A DNA stretch of 7,027 bases. It comes from an uncultured Selenomonadaceae bacterium (GTDB taxonomy: Bacteria > Bacillota > Negativicutes > Selenomonadales > Selenomonadaceae). Positions within the stretch are counted from its first letter, which is position 1. Each line of letters starts with the position of its first letter. The position numbers and the translations under genes were made by a program. This document shows positions 5,443-7,027 of this stretch, piece after piece. Location: positions 1 through 7,027 of the forward strand of contig CALZDE010000110.1 of assembly GCA_945637225.1 (NCBI GenBank), read 5' to 3'. The notes beneath the pieces are model-generated. The model saw only the letters and a list, made by a program, of their open reading frames with translations, was not told the DNA's origin and did not search any database.

Positions 5443-6957
5443 ATGCTAACTAAATATAGTTTTAAAACTAAAAAAATGATAGAATTAAATGAAGAAGAAA
5501 TACAACAATGTGCAGAGGTTTTTTCAGAAAACTATGGATTTTATTCTGCTCAATCACCATATAAACCTAATGAGCGTATTCGCATGAGCGTTAAGTTTTA
5601 TAAAAAACGATATGTAAAAAATGATTTTTATATATCTTATGCTATTTTTGAGGGTAGAGAAGTAGCTCATGCAATATACTTACGAAAAACAATGCCTAAT
5701 AATCATGTAATGACTTGGGTCGTGCAACTAGTTGTTGCAGAAGCGCATCGTAATAAGGGGATTGGTGGAAAATTACTGCATTCTATATGGGGATTTTCTA
5801 GTGATGCTGCGTGGGGATTGGCAACATCAAATCCATTTACAGTTAAGACTCTTGAAATTGCTACATTTAGAAAAGTGAAACCAGTAGAGGTTTTGAAGCA
5901 TTTAGAAGAAATTAAGGAATTAGGGAATTTAGTAGAATTTGTAAAATCATATAAGGTAGATAAGAATCAATCCTTAGTAGATAGTAATTTCTTTGTGAAT
6001 GTTGATGAAATAGAAGAGAATATAGATAAAGCATTTGGTTCAGATAAATGGATGCTGGGCAATATTGAACCAGGTCATGAGTGGCTGGCTTTTACATTTA
6101 AAGATCAAGAATTTGCAGAAGAATATGAAAAACATTTTGAAGAATTTATGCAATTTTCTGAGATCAAGCTTAAAGAGGCATATGGTAGAATGGATATAAA
6201 TCAGCCTTGGCGAAAACATACAAAAGGTGAGGTTGATTACATTCTTGAGATGTGTTGTATGAAACAAGGCGATAAAGTTTTGGATTTTGGTTGTGGCACA
6301 GGTAGACATTCTATAGAGTTGTCACGACGTGGTATAAATGTTATTGGTGTGGATTTTTCTGATAATAATATTAAATATGCGAAAGAATCCGCAAAAGAAT
6401 TATCAAATGTTAATTTTTACGTTGATGATTGTCGTAAAATTAAAAGTGATACATTAGTAGATACTGTTATTGCACTGTATGATGTAGTTGGTTCATTTCC
6501 TGCTGTAGCAGAAAATAGTCAAATTATAAAAAATGCCTATAATAATCTTAGAGACGGTGGTTATTTTGTAATTTCAGTAATGAATATGGAATTAACACTG
6601 TATCAAGCAAAATCTAATCATATTGGAAATATCAAAAATAATCTTAATTTACTTCAAACACTAAAGGCAAGTAATATTATGCAGTCTAGTGGTGATGTTT
6701 TTAATCCTGACTATTATGTTGTTGATGATGCAGAGGGGATTGTATATCGTAAAGAACAGTTTATTGATGATGGTGTTTTATCTGCTGAATATGTTATAAG
6801 GGATAAGCGATATACTATGCCAGAAATAAAGACATTATTAGAGATGAATGGATTTATCATAGAAGATGCTAGATTTGTACAGGCTGGACATTGGAATGAT
6901 AAATTGGATGGTATTGACGAGCATGCAAAAGAGATTTTAATTGTTGCTAGAAAATAA
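5443..6957 (+). CDS. GNAT acetyltransferase-SAM methyltransferase fusion protein
   Basis: A 504-residue two-domain protein. AGGTGA (5431-5436) six bases before the ATG supports the start. Residues about 15-150 form a GNAT N-acetyltransferase domain: the acetyl-CoA-binding motif is in VVAEAHRNKGIGGKLL (97-112), with R103, G106 and G108, followed by TSNPFTVKTLEIATFRK (128-144), the family's later strand-helix element. A linker of about 100 residues follows, partly charged and helical, with an aromatic stretch WMLGNIEPGHEWLAF (203-217). Residues about 250-504 form a class I SAM-dependent methyltransferase: motif I VLDFGCGTG (279-287), GVDFS (302-306) holding the acidic residue for the ribose, DDCRKI (328-333), DTVIALYDVVGSF (340-352) and LRDGGYFVISV (369-379). 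It probably acetylates and methylates a related substrate. Its place beside glycosyltransferases suggests an amino sugar or other glycan component, but this is unproven. The 100-base gap and AT-rich stretches suggest separate acquisition. There is no signal peptide, so it acts in the cytoplasm. Confidence 0.85.
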   Translation: MLTKYSFKTKKMIELNEEEIQQCAEVFSENYGFYSAQSPYKPNERIRMSVKFYKKRYVKNDFYISYAIFEGREVAHAIYLRKTMPNNHVMTWVVQLVVAEAHRNKGIGGKLLHSIWGFSSDAAWGLATSNPFTVKTLEIATFRKVKPVEVLKHLEEIKELGNLVEFVKSYKVDKNQSLVDSNFFVNVDEIEENIDKAFGSDKWMLGNIEPGHEWLAFTFKDQEFAEEYEKHFEEFMQFSEIKLKEAYGRMDINQPWRKHTKGEVDYILEMCCMKQGDKVLDFGCGTGRHSIELSRRGINVIGVDFSDNNIKYAKESAKELSNVNFYVDDCRKIKSDTLVDTVIALYDVVGSFPAVAENSQIIKNAYNNLRDGGYFVISVMNMELTLYQAKSNHIGNIKNNLNLLQTLKASNIMQSSGDVFNPDYYVVDDAEGIVYRKEQFIDDGVLSAEYVIRDKRYTMPEIKTLLEMNGFIIEDARFVQAGHWNDKLDGIDEHAKEILIVARK

Positions 6958-6997
6958 GTAACCTATTCAGTTTAAAATCAAATTTAAATTTCCATTA

Positions 6998-7025
6998 GTT
7001 TATACAGTCAATTAAAACTGTAAAC
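6998..7025. repeat. weak inverted repeat at the window edge
   Basis: GTTTATACAGT (6998-7008) and ACTGTAAAC (7017-7025) are complementary apart from a two-base bulge, with an eight-base loop. No T-run is visible before the window ends two bases later, so a terminator cannot be confirmed. The rest of the tail (6958-6997) is AT-rich with no gene I can support. Confidence 0.3.
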
Positions 7026-7027
7026 AG

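Noticed and set aside
6980..6991. Twelve-base palindrome AAATTTAAATTT
   Set aside because: Short palindromes of A and T alone are expected by chance in such AT-rich non-coding sequence, and nothing nearby gives it a role.
1..7027. Defence system, CRISPR array, tRNA or rRNA genes
   Set aside because: I saw no regularly spaced repeats, no nuclease or helicase domains, and no tRNA-like cloverleaf or rRNA segment on either strand. The GNAT-methyltransferase fusion lacks the features of a toxin-antitoxin or DNA-modification module, such as a DNA-methyltransferase NPPY/DPPY-type motif.

Overview
The window reads as a low-GC bacterium that makes lipopolysaccharide. All six intact genes lie on the + strand, and five of them belong to families tied to LPS or surface-glycan assembly: a GT-B glycosyltransferase, a WaaE/KdtX-type GT2 glycosyltransferase, a VirK/YbjX (DUF535) protein, a GT9 heptosyltransferase-like enzyme and a GT4 glycosyltransferase. 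AT-rich codon use, purine-rich Firmicutes-like ribosome binding sites and clearly Gram-negative outer-membrane families together suggest a diderm Firmicute of the class Negativicutes (Selenomonas/Megamonas/Anaerovibrio type). That placement is an inference from family content and composition, not from a marker gene.

Layout. Bases 1-84 are the tail of a broken IS200/IS605-type TnpA transposase reading frame. It runs into a long imperfect hairpin (about 61-100) and a second hairpin (110-132), which look like the structured end of that element. A short leader (about 150-207) with a third, perfect hairpin and a very short reading frame leads into the first glycosyltransferase. Bases 208-3073 hold three closely spaced genes (GT-B glycosyltransferase, GT2, DUF535) that probably form one transcription unit. 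It ends at a strong intrinsic terminator at 3078-3126. A good sigma70-type promoter (-35 at 3074-3079, -10 at 3097-3102) is nested in the same bases and would start the next unit: the GT9 gene (3154-4203) followed after 20 bases by a GT4 gene (4224-5342). A 100-base gap with what may be a gene remnant separates these from a 504-residue GNAT acetyltransferase-SAM methyltransferase fusion (5443-6957), which looks more AT-rich in places and may be a later arrival.

Working together (inference): the GT9, GT2 and two GT-B enzymes would add successive sugars to the LPS core or a core-linked oligosaccharide on the cytoplasmic face of the inner membrane. The DUF535 protein is in a family linked to outer-membrane and LPS homeostasis. 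The acetyltransferase-methyltransferase could decorate a sugar of the glycan, but its substrate cannot be read from sequence. The window is mostly an ordinary variable LPS locus. The points most worth a second look are the promoter nested in a terminator, the two-domain modifying enzyme and the broken IS end.
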